Source: Epinephelus fuscoguttatus (taxonomy: Eukaryota > Chordata > Actinopteri > Perciformes > Serranidae). Taken from it: DNA of 64,000 bases. Location: assembly GCF_011397635.1 (NCBI RefSeq), contig NC_064770.1, forward strand, positions 29,473,098 through 29,537,097, in the 5' to 3' direction. The first letter of the stretch is position 1. Each line of letters starts with the position of its first letter. A model generated the notes under the pieces. That model was not told the origin of the DNA, did no database searches, and saw only the letters and a list, made by a program, of their open reading frames with translations. This document shows positions 22,418 to 36,001 of the stretch, piece by piece. The position numbers and the translations under genes are program-made.

Positions 22418-25400
22418 TTTATCCTGGTATTTTCAGTGTGATTTGCTCAAGTTTGTTTCAGTGGAGCATAATGGAAATACAAAATCATTCTAAATACAGC
22501 AACAACAATTCTGTCCAGGCAGAGTGACAAGGTTAAGGATGACAATCCAAAGTCAGACCTTGCTGTGAATAGTTTAGACCACTGACAGCAGGCTCACATG
22601 ACGACATAAGATTCCTAAGTCAAATAAAGTGCTGACAACCAGCTCACATGGGTTACTTTATCATTACTTCTTGGAAAGAGACAAGGCAATCACACACGTG
22701 AGCACACAAAATGTACACACAAGCAGAGACGAGTGCCAGGACACGTAACCATCTGGCCCTCTTGGCTCTGGAACCGGTTTCTCCGGGGCTTCAGAGGTGA
22801 CACACAACAGAGACTGGTGGTCTTAAAGCTGATGATTATCGGAGCTCCAGGCTTCTCACTCACTTGTCCCTCCTCCTCCACAAACTGCTGTCAGACACCA
22901 GAAAAACAGCAGTGCTAAAGTGGCCATTTACACCCAGCTGCACTGTCACACCAGTCACTGCTGATTAGAAGCGATGACGCTGATCCTGAGCAGTGGAACG
23001 GCACAACACAGTGAGATCATCTTCGTTTTTGTGAGAACATAGAGGTGCTACAGAACCCATAAAATGCTCATAAAATGCAGTGGAGAAAAAAAATTATCAA
23101 TTAAACACATCTGGTGCACATATGCTGGGCACAGCAATACAGCGCTGATCAACATGTGCGAAAGCTGAGAGACAGCTGGATGATGGTGCTCTCACAGCAC
23201 TTGTTCTGTGTGTTATGTTCTTCTTGCAGTCCTCAGAGAACTGAGGACACACACACACGGCAGTCTAAAGGCCTGTGAGCTGTTTTCATAGCCGCTTACA
23301 AAATGCAATGTGGCTGTAGTTTTCACTTCCTGATTTGGGCAAAAATCAACACAGCCATAAATATGTAATTAGGAGGACTCATCATTGAGTCAAGCAACTA
23401 GCTGTGGTGTCAGTCACATTAAGGTCACTTATTATTCTGTACAGTATACTTTTCGTGGCACATGATAACATTCCTCTAAGTCAACAGGCAACTACACCCA
23501 CAAACTTCTCATCCTGAACGTTTGACATTTACATGTGGAAAGAACCCAACTTCCTGTTTGACTGAGGTCAACCAAGCAGCAGGAACCCAAGCTACTGTGG
23601 TGGAGGATTTGTCGCTCTGAAAAAAAAAAAATCAGCCTGTATCCTGAAGTTGTGTTAAAGGGCTTAAACAGACCCAAGAAGATAAATACTTAGATGTCAA
23701 TGATGTGAACAAATCTGTGTACAGAACAACCAGCTGCCCTAAAGTGAAAGAGGAAGACGTAAGCTGATAAACAAACTGCTTCTCCATTTACGTCTAATCA
23801 AATTAAACTACTTCTTCTTAGTGTAAATAATCCTTAAACGTGTGCTGGCTCACTTTCAATTACTGTTGCAAATTAAGTCTTATCGTGTGAGTAAAAGGTC
23901 ATAAATCACTACAGGCGAGCCAACAAATCAGACAAATGCAAACACAGGCACCACATGCTGAACACAGGTGGATCCTCTCTGTACAAGTAACACCCCAACA
24001 CACTATAATCAGAAGAACACCACTAAATCACACACCCACAAACAGACATGTAACAATAAAAGAAACTGGTTTGTCGCTCTGCCCACCAATCGAACGCCCT
24101 TCTCTGTTCTACTGTGTCTGACATATACAGCTGGGTGTTAGCCAAGCAGGAACTGAGAACACAGCATCGTTTTTCCAAATGGGGCCTCTGTGCCCTCATA
24201 AAAGCACAAATTCCTTTTCTGCCAATCGTCAGTCAGCTGTGCGAGAGTGTTCCTGGTCATATGGAATGAATGAGAGGTTCCTTGTTGTAAAGAGAGAGGC
24301 AGGAAAGTAAGAACAGATAACACAGCGATGCCGTCATATCATTCTTGAAGTATCAAGGAACAGGTTGTTTTTCTCACTTCCTCTACTCTCCTGCAGTACG
24401 CTGCACTGTGACTGCACGTACCAAGCTGTCACACAGGAGGAAGTGCTGGGGCTTATTAGACATACGTTAAGTAGAGACTAGAGAGCTGCACTATACAGAC
24501 TTGTAGAGTCCACAGAGACATTCAAGAGGCTTCTGTTATAATGAAAAGCTATGCAGGGCAAAGCTGCAGGACATAAAAGGGAAACTCCACATGTCGAAGT
24601 CTGATTGTTTTAAACAGTCCACTGTAAGACTGAAAATGTTACAGGTAAAATGCTAAATTGTTGGCTGCCTAATATCAGGAAAGAACTGCCTCCGCTCTAA
24701 CAGATTTCTGTGGGGAGGAGGGTTCAATTCTCCCTAACCTATCACTACAGACCGACATAACTGTCTGAGTTCAACAGCACTTTAAGTCAACACCCATGCC
24801 ATCATACTGGTTTTTCCAGGGTTTTAAGAGAGGAGCGGAGCAAAGCACAACAAACTATGATGTAGGGCAATGTTGAAGAAGACAAGTCTATTTGGAACAG
24901 CCTCCAAAGCAGCGTCTATCTTGGCTAGCAGTCGCCATGGTTATTAATCCTCACTGGTTCTGGTGCACAGCTTGACAACACCTGACAACAGCTAATAATG
25001 GTATTAGTCACGGAATCGATTGCTTTTTAATCAAGAAATAACTGTTTCAAGTCACAATGCCAGACCAATCAGTAACTCTGTGGAGTGGGCAGATTCAGCT
25101 TCTTATCTATGAATATTTGGTCATTTCTTAGTAGTCTATGATGGTAAAGTGAATTTTTTTGTGTTTTGGGCAGTTGGTCTTGAGCTCTGAGAAACTGTGA
25201 TGAACATTAGTTAATCAAGAAAAATAACCATCAGATTAATCAGTAATGAAAATAATCATAAGCTGCAGCACAGCCGAGTAAGTCTTTTTTTTCTAACTTT
25301 GAAAATGCACAATGAGGTTCACATCAGTCTGAGCAACTAACACCTCAACTCTTCTTCAACATAACACTATTCCTAAACCTTTTTTAGTCATCTTGCTTTC

Positions 25401-25499
25401 ATCAAGTCTCTGATAAGAATCACTCTTCCTCTCACGGTGTGTTGAGGAGGGGTTATGCGGCATGTATAAACAATCATTTTGCCAACTTTAGACTTTATT

Positions 25500-26144
25500 C
25501 AGGTTCCCTACAACGTCAGATATGTTAAAGTTAAGACTTTTGTAAAATGTGAAATGTGGTTTTCAGCAGATTTCAATGTAAGACATTTTTTATAATAACT
25601 AAAATTCAAGGAATTTCTTGTCTGGGAGATACACATTGTTTCATAGCAGGTTTTCTTGGCAATTATGTGTTTCTTACTCTGCACTGATTCACACTGGAAC
25701 AAGTTTGAATTTTTTTTTTTGCGCAAAATACACAGAGGCTCGTATGCACTGCCTTGAGTTGGTTCAAGCCATGCAGCGAAAACCTGGTTGAATAGAAAGT
25801 TTCCACTGAATTTGCATACAGTGACAGCGAGCTAGCAGATGGTGGATCCTCTAATCTGAGCCTCAAAGCCGGAAATAAAAAGTGAGTGTTACTGTTCAGC
25901 TATCCTGAACAACGGGAGGTTAATGTGAAACGCTTTTGATAAATTATAAAAAAAAGATGTTACCAATTATTTGCATTTTACAATGCAACATCAGAAAAGA
26001 AGATGCATAAAAATCCTACTTCCTTGTCTTAGCACGTTTAAGACTTTTAAAAGATTGATTTAAGACATCTTAATTCTAATTAAGGCCTTTTTTTAAATTA
26101 ATGAATTCAATGCAAAGACTTTTTAAGGATCCTTGGGAACCCTG
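25500..26144. mobile_element. TIR element with CAGG(G)TTCCC ends
   Basis: Ends 'caggttccctac' and 'ccttgggaaccctg' are inverted matches. Just inside, both ends carry related 'taagactttt'-type runs. The sequence type resembles the element at 42595-43056. No coding sequence. Confidence 0.5.
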
Positions 26145-27194
26145 GTATTTTATGATGGCAAAGTTCTTGTACAGCTACTAATGTTTAGACAGCATTTGAG
26201 AATTTGTGTGCTTTTTTGCATGTAGTTTTTTGCAGAGAAAAAAAATGTAATAAAATATTTTGAGGACAAAGTGGGTAAGAATCAGAAATATGAGGACCAA
26301 AATAAATGCAGAAGTTGCAAAACAACAGCACATTTTATGAGGCAATTTAAATGGAAGTTAAAGAGTTACACTGTGTTGACTCATGCTGCATAATGGTGCT
26401 TTTTACAGTGGAGCTACAGATAGCATTGCTTAGTGTGCATGACCCCGTGCAGCTTCCCTGCAGAATTTCACTGTCAACATCGGTTACCCACATAAGCACT
26501 AGCAAATTAAGAAGAATTTGTTTTTAAGAATATTATGCAATGTCTGCATACAGCCACATCAGTCAGAAATGCTATCTTGAGTATGAAATTGTTGGATGGG
26601 CAAATTAAAGGCCCATGCATGCACTGTGTAAAACGGATTAGTTTAAACAATATTGACATCACCACCCTCATAATGATGCACATTCTTTCTGGTTGATTCT
26701 TCTTAAACAATGCATGCTGTGGCAAACTGGCGACATACTAATCCAAGAGGAAAAGGCCCCGTCATTGTTCAGCCTGCTGGGAGACAACACACAGGTCATG
26801 AGATCATGCAAACAAACACTGGACGTGGCGTTGAACCTCTCCACCTCAGTGTCCTAACCTTCACCTGCACAGTCCTGCATGCAGCTCTCTCCTATAGGAG
26901 GGTAATCTGTTAATTTGACAGGGCCAAGCAGAGAAGTTTTACAAACACTTCAGGCTTGGCAGCGGCTTAGGCCTGTTCCTTAGCAACACCACTGAGCAGT
27001 GAGATTATAGAAAGTGGGATTAACGCTAACGAGGCATTCAGGGACAGGAGTAGAAAGTGTTTGGAGGTGTCAGCGGTGCCGCATCAATAAGATTCTCTTT
27101 GACAGGAGTCATTACTGTCATCAAATGTTACTGACGATAATTGATGGAGGGATTGCTCAGGGAATCCCTGTGGGATGATTCAGGCTTTCAGAGG

Positions 27195-27221
27195 TGTGTG
27201 TGTGTGTGTGTGTGTGTGTGT
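27195..27221 (+). repeat. (GT)n microsatellite
   Basis: About 13 GT units in the arhgdia first intron. Confidence 0.9.
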
Positions 27222-27317
27222 AGGGGCGTGACTGTCTGACTGTCCTCTAAGGGACCATCCATCTGCATCAGTGTAGAAGTGGGTTATACAATGGCCACTT
27301 GTATATCAAGTAGTCAC

Positions 27318-27900
27318 TGCGGGTTAACGTTGTATTCATGAGGAACTATTTTTCTTGCATGCCTTCATGGTGGATGGAGAATCTAAAAAAGACAAACCTT
27401 TTCTGTGAATTGAAATGAATGAGGATCATGTTTAACAACGGCTAAACTATGTCAGAACAACCTATCACAAACTCACACAACTCATGCACTACAATCCAGG
27501 TCTCATTTATCCAGTCGTATGCTCAGAATTTCTAAACATATGCATTTATGCTAAAATGTTAAAACAGAAAACACTTCTGCCTATGAGAACTGAGTGTGCC
27601 TGGGCACGCGCATGCTCATGCGTATGAGTTCCACTTCAGCAGAGTTCAAACTCATGCATTTGCCCAGGCACGCTTTTCAGCCGTGCATGAGACTGTTCGT
27701 AATGTTTTAAATCTGAACGTTTTCGCAAAAATGTGTTTGCGAAATACAGAGCCAACGACTGGATAAATGAGACTTGGATTATACTGCACAAGCTGTTGGA
27801 GAGTTTGTAAACATATATTTGAATAGTTTTGGTGTTGTTGTGAAATGCAGGCCCTGTTTGCTTCAATTCATGAAGAATGAATTCCTTCATGAATTCAGCA
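27318..27900. mobile_element. Foldback DNA element (same family as 58305-58994)
   Basis: The left part 'ttcttgcatgccttcatggt' to 'ggtctcatttatccagtcg' is mirrored by 'gccaacgactggataaatga' and 'gacttggattatactgca'. This forms an inverted pair around a centre near 27630. The left half matches the copy at 58305 and a shorter fragment at about 29575-29720. Outer TIRs are not preserved. Confidence 0.55.
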
Positions 27901-27904
27901 CAAC

Positions 27905-28340
27905 ACAGGGTGACTAAATTCCTTCAATTCCTTTTGATTGTCATTGTAAATAAATACAACAAAATTTAAGGCACAAAATAAAACCAAACTCATTATAAAA
28001 TAACATAAGCACATTTACACACACAAGCAGTGCCAACATCTGCCGTGAACATAAAGTAAGTTAAAATTTTTGTACATAAATCAAGTAAATGAATAAAGTT
28101 ATTGCACATGATGTAAGTATAAATATTGAATAATACTGGCTGTGTGATTTCAGTGCAGCGTTCAATGTAGTAATGGCTTTGGGGTTAAAACTGTTCAACA
28201 TTCTGCTGTTGCATGTTTGAATTGTCCGATAATGTCTGCCTGAGGGCAGAAGGTCAAACAGATGGTGGGCAGGATGAGATGAGTCCTTTGGGATGTTTGT
28301 TGTTTTCTGGAGGCAGTGTTCTTTAGACAAATCAGCTCTA
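27905..28340 (-). repeat. Retroposon-derived fragment
   Basis: The stretch 'ccttttgattgtcattgtaaataaatacaac' in the left part (split as ccttttgattgtcattgtaa and ataaatacaac) and 'tgtctgcctgagggcagaag' in the right part are typical of fish non-LTR 3' sequences. Orientation and family are inferred. No reading frame is intact. Confidence 0.4.
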
Positions 28341-30242
28341 AGTCATCAGTCATCTGTGATCAATGACGCATCTCTGGCATCACATCTGATCTTCAACAAG
28401 TGCAAGATGTAAGAGATCTTCAGCTAACTACACAGATTAACAAAATACTGGAGAAATAATTTCACAAAAGAGTAACTACTTGTTTGACTGACAATCATCC
28501 ACAAAGTCATCATTTCACTTCATTGTCATTGTATGACTATTGTTTGATGTAATCTTATGGGCTCTCTCTGATGCTATTGATCATACAGTGAATGTTCCTG
28601 GTCAGGCTCTTCACAGGGAGGAACACATGGAGGACTAACAGTGTGGCAAAGGTGATAACGCAGCAGGCATACGGCAGCCAGACATCAGAAAAACATGAAA
28701 CCTAACAGGAACTTTGTAGCTGGTGCACAATAGAGCCACCTTGATTGGCAATTTGAGAAGTACAAGTCTAACAGCTGATGATTAATACTCTGATTTACTG
28801 CACACTTTTACCTGAGAGATAGCAACATATGAAAATTGCTTTACTAAAAGTAGCCTAACTGAGAACTGGCAGGCTTTGCGAAGTGACATTTAGATTGTGC
28901 TTCGCCTCCCTACTGATGATGTCAGTCACAGATCTACGGCTGCTTTGATCTCTGGCCTCTGTCAGTCTCTTTCATGCAACACTCAGTCTGCCAGAGCCCT
29001 TTGCATTTGTCCCTTTTATCCACACGGCTTCTCCACACTTCAATGTACCCTTATCACGAAGCTTTGATAAAGGCTGATCAACTAAAGGTGAAACACTCAC
29101 TCACACTCTGTTTTTCTTCAAAGAATAATTGATTCAAATCAACTGATCCTCCTCAAGTTGCTGTGAAGAGCGGATTCTGCAACAGTTATGCAACTGGAGC
29201 TGTTGAAATCGGTACATCCCTTCAGCAAGTGCATCAGCTCATATGTAGAGATATTCTGTTTTTTTTCCTTCCAGATACTGATTCCTATCCCTAAACCTGC
29301 ATACTGGCTGATACCAAGTAATGATCTGATATCACTAAGCTGTTTTTTTGTACTTCTAACCCTGTAAAAATGTGAAAAGATTGCAGTCATTGTTGCTGAA
29401 GTTAAACCCTTTGTTAAACATGAACAACTGCATACATGATGTGTCTTTAATGGCTTATAAGATCGCTGGTGTTGATATAGGCAACACTAGTACCACTCCT
29501 TGAAACTAAAGCCATGTACACTGCACACACTGCCTTGTCACTAGTGGAATCAATCATCAGTCACTGCGTGCTACTTTGAATTCATGAGGAAAACAATTTT
29601 TCTCGCATTCCTCATCAGTGAACGGAGAATCCAAAAAAGGGAACCTGTTTTTTATCAATGGAAATAAATGGGGATCACATTTAACAACAGCTAAACTATA
29701 TCAAAACAACCTTCGTGGCGTAAAAGACTGACAAAAGGCTGACATTTTGCTAACAGCCAACGTGACACCGGAACTCAATTCTTCTCTGCCTCTTTAAAAC
29801 AGTAGTTGCCACTAGTTGCACAGCTCAACTCACTGTGTAGGCGAACGCTTCAGAGGGGCAAAGAAGAATCGATTTCACCACTGTTTTATCCCGGTGTGAA
29901 ACCAGTTCATTAATAAATTACGTGCTATCAGTGCTGTGCATCTACTCGCATATTCACTGGTGCCTGATTCAGTATTTTAGGCAGTATCTGAGGCATTCCT
30001 GATACTGGTAACGGTATCGGAACAACTCTACTCAAATGTAATTCGTGAAATAAAATATTTTTCATGCACACAATTTAACAGAATTGGATGTATATCAACC
30101 TATAGTCCTTTAAAATCAATTTCAGTTGGAAAAGCAGCACTGGTAGCTTTTAAAAAATGTTTCCACACCATCAAATTAGTTTTGTTTTAGGTTTAAGAGA
30201 CAAAGCAAATAGCACATCAGCTGCAAATAGTGGAGCTGTGAT

Positions 30243-30491
30243 TAGGTTTGCAACTGCATGTGAATTTCAAGATATAACTGTCTCAGAAATATGAAGATAT
30301 ACTGTACTACACAGTTATTATCAGTGACAATGACCCTTAAAGAAACATCAAACCCTATATTATAATTGAAACTTGAAACCATGTTTTTAAAAAGGAAGTA
30401 TGTGTAAAAAGTACGATTGGAAGTCGAGGAGGAAATGTACACCGTATGATAACTGTCAATGGTCATACCATGGTATACCGCTGCAACCCTA
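30243..30491. mobile_element. hAT-type MITE with 8-bp target duplication
   Basis: The ends 'taggtttgcaact' and 'gcggt...gctgcaacccta'-type (right end 'ctgcaaccct' plus a) are inverted matches. The flanks are GCTGTGAT (30235-30242) and GTTGTGAT (30492-30499), an 8-bp duplication with one change. That length is the hAT signature. The element is 249 bases long with no coding capacity. Confidence 0.75.
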
Positions 30492-33029
30492 GTTGTGATA
30501 GCACATGATGCAATCGACAGATATTGTGTATCTGGACACCATTAAGCATTTATACTACCAGTTGCTGGCTACATAGCAGCAGTAGCGTTTCTGGTTCAAG
30601 ACAGGGTGGCTTGCATGTCAGCTTAGCATCTGGCCTTTTTTGTCTGCCAAGAAATGACTGCAAACTTCCTTTTTCAGGCGAGATGATTCATATCCTTTTG
30701 AGCGCCTTAACCACAGAGTGTGAGTCTGAAGCGCGGCTCATCTTCTTAACGTTCCACCTGTGAAGCTAAACTCAACCTAATCATTTGTAAAAGATGTTGT
30801 AATGATATTAATGCAAAAAGGACACGGGATAGGTGATAATATGCCAGTAGATAAATCAAGCTGGGCGCTAACAAGTTGAGGATTAAGTGCAACTCATACC
30901 GAAGTTTTGAGGAAGTGTTGCACACTGGCAGAGCTGATGCAACGCAGAGAAACTAAACTTCGATAGAAGAAGAGAAGGGGTAAGAATAAAACTGGTGAAA
31001 ATTAGAGAAGCAACAGGCTGGAAAATTTATGAGCTTGTGGTTATTAATAAAGTGAAAAGATATCGGCCCAAGAGCCTTCTAACAACCAAGATAAGGTTTG
31101 CAGGATGTCTATCACAGAAACCTCTTTATCAGTAAGGAAGACTAATCTGATGACAAAGAAAATGAGCCACAGAGAGAGGTGGCTGTGAGAGAAAGAGAAA
31201 CAAAACATGACTCTATCCCAGGAAGAACCAGAACAAATAGGAAGCTTTAAAAATAGCTGGTGAGAAATCCCTGTGTGCAGCAGCAGGAAGCTGCCAGTGA
31301 ATGGGATAGCCAAGGTGCCAGCTGAAAGGTCAGGGCTTATTCCCAGATTCGGGTCTGCCTCTCTGGGCAACGGCCTCTGCGGAGGTGATGGACACTTCAC
31401 AATGCAGATTTACAGTTGCACGATCCTTCAAGGGTGGCAACAACCTGATATTGCAGCGGGTACAAGCATGCAAGCTTCTTCTAGCACTGAAGCCCACTAT
31501 TTCTGAGAGGATGTGCTCCTGAGGCTGAAGGAGGCGCACACAATGTGAAAGAGAGAGGCTGATTATTATGAGCTCACACTGGTCTGTGTGTGCGGGGGTG
31601 GGCCTACACCTATTCCCCGGTGACACTAAGCTAAAACAGAAGAGGCCACTAACATGATTCGTCATAGTTGGCTCAGAGAGTTCACTAACATTGCACAATG
31701 AGGAGAAAAACATGCATTTGGAAAAGACTTAAGTGTACCAGTGCCCCAAATATTTGAAAATAAAGAGACAAAGCAAAGCAACTGTAGCATTACTGAAGAT
31801 GTAACGAGCAGATATGGAGAGTTTTGATGCTTCAGCACCCTAGACAGGATGTACACACCTTAACTTTCTAAAAATGAGCTAATATGGGAAACATTTTATG
31901 GTTCAGGCCCGCAGCTATGACCCTTGTACTCCTTACTGGGAGCTGCTTGAACATGTAGAAAGCTTATACTTATGTCAGAGAAATACCTACAGTGAAAATG
32001 CCTCATGCTGATTCATATATAGCTAATTCTTCCTCCTTGGGCCTACTCAAGATCAACCAGGTCAAACCAGAAAAACAATAACCGCAAAATGAGACATCCG
32101 GTCCCCACAGCAAGGCTGCAAATTCTCAGGTTGAGATGAGGGAAATGAAAAAGCCGTGACAGAAATGTGTCATCTCAAAGTTATCCAAGTCCTACTAAGA
32201 GGAAAAAATCCCTCAAGGCCATTTAGTTTATCACCCACATGAGAAGAAAAGGGAGGATTCACGGTCTGCATGATCTCTTTGAGAAATCACGTATCAGCCA
32301 TTCAGCTGAGCACACAGCTTAATTTACACACAAAAGTACATTAAGGGGACTGTCACTTGAGGCACATTTGATCCTAGCAGGTGTAATCTATGTGCACTTG
32401 ACTATGGAAGCCTTCGAAACGCCAAAATGGTGGCTGGGTTAAGGTGTGTACCCTCAAGGCCAATTCAAATTAAAAGAAGTTAGTTTCAGGAAGTGGCAGA
32501 AACTATCCTCATGTGCCTCATGACAAGCGAGTCATTTTAAAGTAGACTAAATTATTCTCCCCAGTCAACTTCTCATCCACCAGTCAATGCATCCATTCAT
32601 TGTGTGAATTACTGTTAACACATAAATGCAGTGGATAATTGTTACCTAACGGCCAACACAGGCAGCTCAGGTCAGGCTCAACACCCGGAAATGAACAACT
32701 ATGCCTGCTCCTACACTCCTCACTACGGCCGAACAACTTTTAATGGCTTAGCAATTAATCAAACGATTGAGAGTTTAATAAACTACTACTACGACGATAA
32801 TACGATATATATATTAATTAAAAAGGCACAGCCCTGAGTGCAGGAAGTTGTCTTTGGTAAACAAATTTCCCCTTTCACAAACTCACGCTCACGGGTAACC
32901 GTCAACTTGCTAACACTTCCTTTTTAAGTGCCCAAAAACTTGCTAACTCCGCCAAAGCACCTCAGAAGTGAACGTTTACCAGTTTAACGGGTTATTAGAG
33001 GAGTTTATCGAGTGTTGGTCAACTCTTAC

Positions 33030-33150
33030 CGTTATACCGCCGGTAGGCTGGGACAGTCTCCTGTGAATGGTGCTGAGAGAGAGTGAAGTGAAGCGGCGGA
33101 GGAAAATCTGAGCCAACGGTCGCTAACCGGGGTGACGACTTCCGGTACGG
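33030..33150 (-). promoter_or_regulatory. arhgdia: arhgdia promoter and noncoding exon 1
   Basis: On the minus strand a GC-rich stretch with an ETS-type CCGGAAGT (33138-33145) leads into an exon. The exon ends '...cggtataacg' before the donor gtaagagt at 33029. The coding exon's acceptor lies at 21431, directly before CACACC and the start codon. The transcription start is inferred near 33150. There is no TATA box, as expected for a housekeeping promoter. Confidence 0.6.
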
Positions 33151-35714
33151 CCACTTCAAAATAAAAGCAGTGATTAAAGTCAATCCACTCAAAATGATGT
33201 GTTTCAATGACTTGACATTTAGCACACTGGCATTTACTTACGTGCGTTTACTTCAGTACAATTGTGCAGTTCTTTACTTGATTATTTCAATGTCGTGCTA
33301 TGTTTATTTTTGTTTATTTTTATTATTGTTACTTTGGGGACTTTACAGATCAAAATTTTAAACACAAAACAATCTCATAAAAAATTATTATTATTATCAT
33401 TAAGCTTAGCTACAGGCAAGGGCGGATCATGAAACTATGGGCCCCTGGGTACAGATATGGTCATTTTGTGTCTCTTGTGAGTCATTTTGTGTCGCTTTAA
33501 GGTCATTTCGTGTCTTCTTGAGGTTGTTTTCTGTCTGTGGTCGTTTTGTTTTGCTTTAAGGTCATTTCGTGTCTTCTTGAGGTTGTTTCATGTCTCTTTG
33601 AAGTTGTTTTGTGTTGCTGAAAGATCATTTTGTGTCTTTTTTTAGTGGTTTTGTGTGTCTTTATATTTCTTTGCCCCTTTTGTGGTAAATTTGTGTCTCC
33701 TAGCTGTTCCCATGCATGTCTTTTCTGTGGTGTAAAAGGCTCGACCACCTCTCCTACAGAGGAGTCAGAAGCACATAATTTGTGGTGGGTTTTGTCAGGA
33801 TTTGTTTTTCTGTTTTGTGTCTTAGTGGTAATTTTGTGTCCCTTGTAAATATACTGTCTCTTTGAGACAGTTCCCTTGCATCTCTTTCTGAGGTGTAAGG
33901 CAGTTATGATAAGCCCCGGTGCATGCTATTATGACCGGCCCTAATGCACACTAGTTAATAGTTAAAAGGCACACACACCACTGACAAGTGTCAGTAAGCT
34001 TTGATACTTTTTTCCTCCTGTTCATTTCTCTCTTTGCCCCTTTTATGGTAAATTTTTGTCTGTTGGCTGTTCCCTTGCATCTCTTGTTCTGTGGCAAGTT
34101 CACTGCCTGCACTGTCTATTTACGCCTCTGCTTTGTGGTCTTTTTGTCTCTTTTTTGGTCGGTACGTGTTCATTTGAGTGACATATTGCAGGTGAAGGCC
34201 AGGGCCCATAGGCCTGCGTCTGGAAGGCCAGTTCAGTTATCAATTTATGGTTCTATATTTAACAACAGTACCCTTTATATTACTGCTTTCACTTAAGTAA
34301 GGCATGTGAATTCCTTTACAATCATATAAACAGGGCTATTTTTGATGACACTGTCATGTCAGGTGTTCCAGTTAATTTCTTTCCACCCACCTGTAGATAG
34401 CACCACTATGTGAATGTTATTTAGACACAAATAAAACATGTAAAACAAACAGTTGATATTTTCAAAAGACAAAAGGAAACAGAGAAGCTATTTGATTACG
34501 GTCTACATAAATCATGTGCAATGTTTCTTTTTGGTCATTGTCTGGGGATGTGTGCCCTTTGTGTAAGGCAGAGAGTGCCACTGAGCACAAGCATGTCATT
34601 GTATCGTCACCCAAGTTGAACTTTATCTATGAAAACCTAACCGGAAGCAGTACGTGGTTACAATCTAAACCTTTGTCTTTCGACACGCTTCCGGGAAAAT
34701 CGCGCTAACGACACCATTGATGTATTAACGACACGCGCGGGCATGCAGAGACACACACTCATAAGTCTTGCCCTCAGGGGTCCAAACATGTTAAACTCTG
34801 TTCACTTCACTTTATCCTGTATTTTGGCTCCTCTCCCTGAGCTGAAATTCTTCTGCAGTCTCTGAGCAGCTGCACAAGTTCCTTATTCACTAAGGCAGAA
34901 CATGATTCAGCCCATGAAGGCGTGGCAAAGAGGTACCGAGAAGTTCATTTGAAAAACCGGTTGGCTCAAAGTTTGACATGACTGATGACCGTATATGGAA
35001 GATACCGGCAGAGAGCAGGGTGCCACCTAGTTGTTGTGATGGGGTAGTGCATCAAGGCTGCATGCTCAGTCATAACTGACACTGCTCAGGATGCTCAGCT
35101 GTGGAGGACATTTACTTTTCCAGCAAAGGAATATATTCTGATAGACACAACCAGCCAGCCAACACATTATCATTTTTTAAAATTTATGATTAATTTGGCA
35201 ACACCAGTCTGCTCTGGAAGGTTCAAGACTCCTATAGATTAGACTTACTATAGATTTGTGGATGTTTTATGGCAGTTAAACTGCTGGAAAAGATGAAAGT
35301 GCATTGGTTTCAGTAAGGTCTTTGTGGGTTCCAAAACGTCCTGCACATACTAAAATTAGTTGCAAAGAGGAAACAAACACCCATCAAAATGCATCACAAA
35401 TACAACTTAAGTGGATCAAACATTACTACTACTATTTTGAAAGACTAAAAACACAATTCTCCTTCACAATAACATAGTTTAAAATTTAATCTTAAACTTG
35501 ATTTCACACCCCTTGTTACTTGTGACCATTACTTGATGCAAACATAAAGTAGGAAGTTAGTTGGGGTCTGCAGGTTTTACACCGTTGAAGAACATGTACA
35601 AAAAGACGTGAAAAATGACCTCATTTTAGTTTAATATAAATTTACAGCAAAGGCTTTGAAAAACTGGATGTCTAAGCAGATATGAGGACACAAACAGAGA
35701 GACTGTATTTGGTT
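33151..35714. other. Spacer between arhgdia and alyref
   Basis: No gene recognised. It contains the decayed minisatellite at 33455-34190. The 64-codon frame at 34514-34708 contains a CPLC and a histidine but no further zinc-binding pattern, so it is probably chance. Confidence 0.5.
33455..34190 (+). repeat. Decayed 'ttttgtgtc' minisatellite
   Basis: Many loosely spaced copies of 'ggtcattttgtgtc' and 'ttgaggttgtttc'-type motifs. A longer segment, 'ctttgccccttttgtggtaa' with 'ttgtgtctcctagctgttcc' (33670-33725), recurs at about 34032-34090. This points to an old tandem array with internal duplication. Confidence 0.6.
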
Positions 35715-36001
35715 AATATGCACTGTAGGTTTTATTCCAAGTGTCATAAACTACAGGGTACAAGTAAGAACTGGGGAAAACCCAATTCCCATTAACCTAC
35801 AGCCAAAACCATTTTCATCAGAAAAAAAGGAGAAAAAAAAAATACTGGTAAAAAACACTTCGGAGCATTTAAAAGAAGAGGTTGGAACAATAATTTCAAA
35901 TCACATCAGAAGACGACCAAGTGTAAAATATTCTGCACATCTGTAACGACCACCCTTCTGTGCAGACAGGAAGGGACGACAACCCAGAGGAGCTTCATTT
36001 C
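35715..36001 (-). other. alyref: alyref 3' UTR with AATAAA signal
   Basis: It follows the alyref stop (36002-36004) on the minus strand. A minus-strand AATAAA is at 35731-35736, placing the mRNA end near 35715 and the 3' UTR at about 290 bases. Confidence 0.7.

Larger units (their letters stand above)
21425..33029 (-). other. arhgdia first intron (11.6 kb), no other gene
   Basis: The intron runs between the noncoding exon at about 33030 and the coding exon that starts at 21430. It holds several TIR elements (21733-22417, 25500-26144, 27318-27900, 30243-30491), a (GT)n tract (27195-27221) and a retroposon fragment (27905-28340). Open frames here are under 130 codons and carry no recognised domain. 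Confidence 0.6.

Noticed and set aside
34514-34708. 64-codon frame with a CPLC motif, considered as a RING-type (ANAPC11) exon
   Set aside because: Only one Cys pair and no further zinc ligands in the right spacing; no similarity to ANAPC11.
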